A stretch of 64,000 bases of DNA from positions 41,477 to 105,476 of the forward strand of contig JAVKLU010000071.1 in NCBI GenBank assembly GCA_031538895.1, written 5' to 3'. Below the pieces are notes generated by a model. It made no database searches. It saw nothing but the letters and a program-made list of their open reading frames with translations, and was not told where the DNA came from. Positions 63,718-64,000 of the stretch are shown piece by piece; within the stretch, counting starts at the first letter, position 1, and each line of letters opens with the position of its first letter. This stretch comes from JAVKLU01 sp031538895. GTDB taxonomy: Bacteria; Pseudomonadota; Gammaproteobacteria; Burkholderiales; Burkholderiaceae. The translations under genes were made by a program, and so were the position numbers.

Positions 63718-63912
63718 ATGTTACCCCGACTTTTACCCCCCAGTGCTGTGATTTGTGTTCTCATCCTATCAGGGTGCGGTTTAAGCGGCCCCTTGTACTT
63801 GTATCAACCACCGGTCATAGCCACAGCGGCTTCTAGCGCGTCATCGAAGATTAGTTCAAGCGGAACACCTTTGGCAAACACCTCATCACCAAAAACTACG
63901 AAGTCACCTTAA
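63718..63912 (+). CDS. lptM: LPS translocon maturation lipoprotein LptM (YifL-like)
   Basis: A 64-residue lipoprotein. The lipobox LSGC lies in LILSGCGLSGPLYLY, which is the LptM signature (GCGxxGPLY). A Ser/Thr/Pro-rich tail follows. LptM helps the outer-membrane LPS translocon LptDE mature. It stands between cyaY and the window edge, where lysA usually follows; lysA is not seen in the last 88 bases. Confidence 0.82.
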   Translation: MLPRLLPPSAVICVLILSGCGLSGPLYLYQPPVIATAASSASSKISSSGTPLANTSSPKTTKSP

Positions 63913-64000
63913 GCAGATCTCTTGGTCTGAACTGCGTATAAAAATACGCCGCACTGCCTCTACAATTCAATTTTAAAAATCTATCTACACTACCACCAAC

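Overview
The window is chromosomal DNA of a low-GC (mid-40s % by eye) betaproteobacterium, most likely Burkholderiales. This is inferred from gene content: a LivM-LivG fusion in a liv cluster, a CNP1-like gene beside rppH, a DUF4390 / NtrY-like kinase / short Fis-type regulator cluster, an etf pair, HemX, a FimV-like protein, and uvrB divergent from an aromatic aminotransferase. The chromosome is compact. Convergent genes overlap at their 3' ends (CNP1-like/fmt, dxr/accD, mfd/ompR-like, waaA/cyaY), and ATGA start-stop overlaps are common.

Layout. 1-4.5 kb: branched-chain amino acid ABC transporter (binding protein cut by the window edge, livH, livM-livG fusion, livF). 4.6-11.3 kb: glycosyltransferase, 5'-nucleotidase, phoH-ybeY, slyD, aroK-aroB, roxA. 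11.3-12.0 kb: a decayed stretch with a possible remnant of a conjugation ATPase. 12-20.9 kb: etfAB, hemX, gltX, fimV-like, guaB, guaA.

20.9-25.95 kb is an accessory island with a type I restriction-modification system (hsdM, hsdS, hsdR). It lies between the 3' end of guaA and a second imperfect copy of the last 15 bases of guaA, which is the pattern left by site-specific integration. hsdM and hsdS each carry a homopolymer frameshift. The hsdS cassette is much more AT-rich than its flanks, which suggests the specificity module was exchanged.

26.07-33.5 kb holds a TMEM175-type channel gene and then a complete type II-C CRISPR-Cas9 locus. The array has 31 repeats of 36 bp and 30 spacers of exactly 30 bp, read on the + strand. 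cas9-cas1-cas2 are on the - strand. A tracrRNA can be read directly on the far side of cas9, with anti-repeat, promoter and terminator. cas9 looks mosaic: its nuclease lobes are GC-rich, while the C-terminal (PAM-interacting) part matches the lower GC of cas1, cas2 and the host. Several spacers are near-copies of each other, a sign of repeated uptake from diverging relatives of one invader. A tRNA-Ser gene closes the region.

33.6-64 kb is housekeeping: uvrB, tyrB, rppH, fmt, an M61 peptidase, a cold-shock gene, a sensor kinase, argH, uppS-cdsA-dxr, trpA-accD, ftsYEX, trhP, mfd, an OmpR-type regulator, an NtrY-type two-component cluster, waaA, cyaY and lptM. The exception is an outer-membrane barrel gene at 53.2 kb with a (CAAT)9 tract directly after its start codon. 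It is out of frame here, and one extra unit would restore it, so it is a strong phase-variation candidate.

The accessory part therefore combines restriction, CRISPR immunity and a switchable surface protein. All three show sequence signs of fast change.
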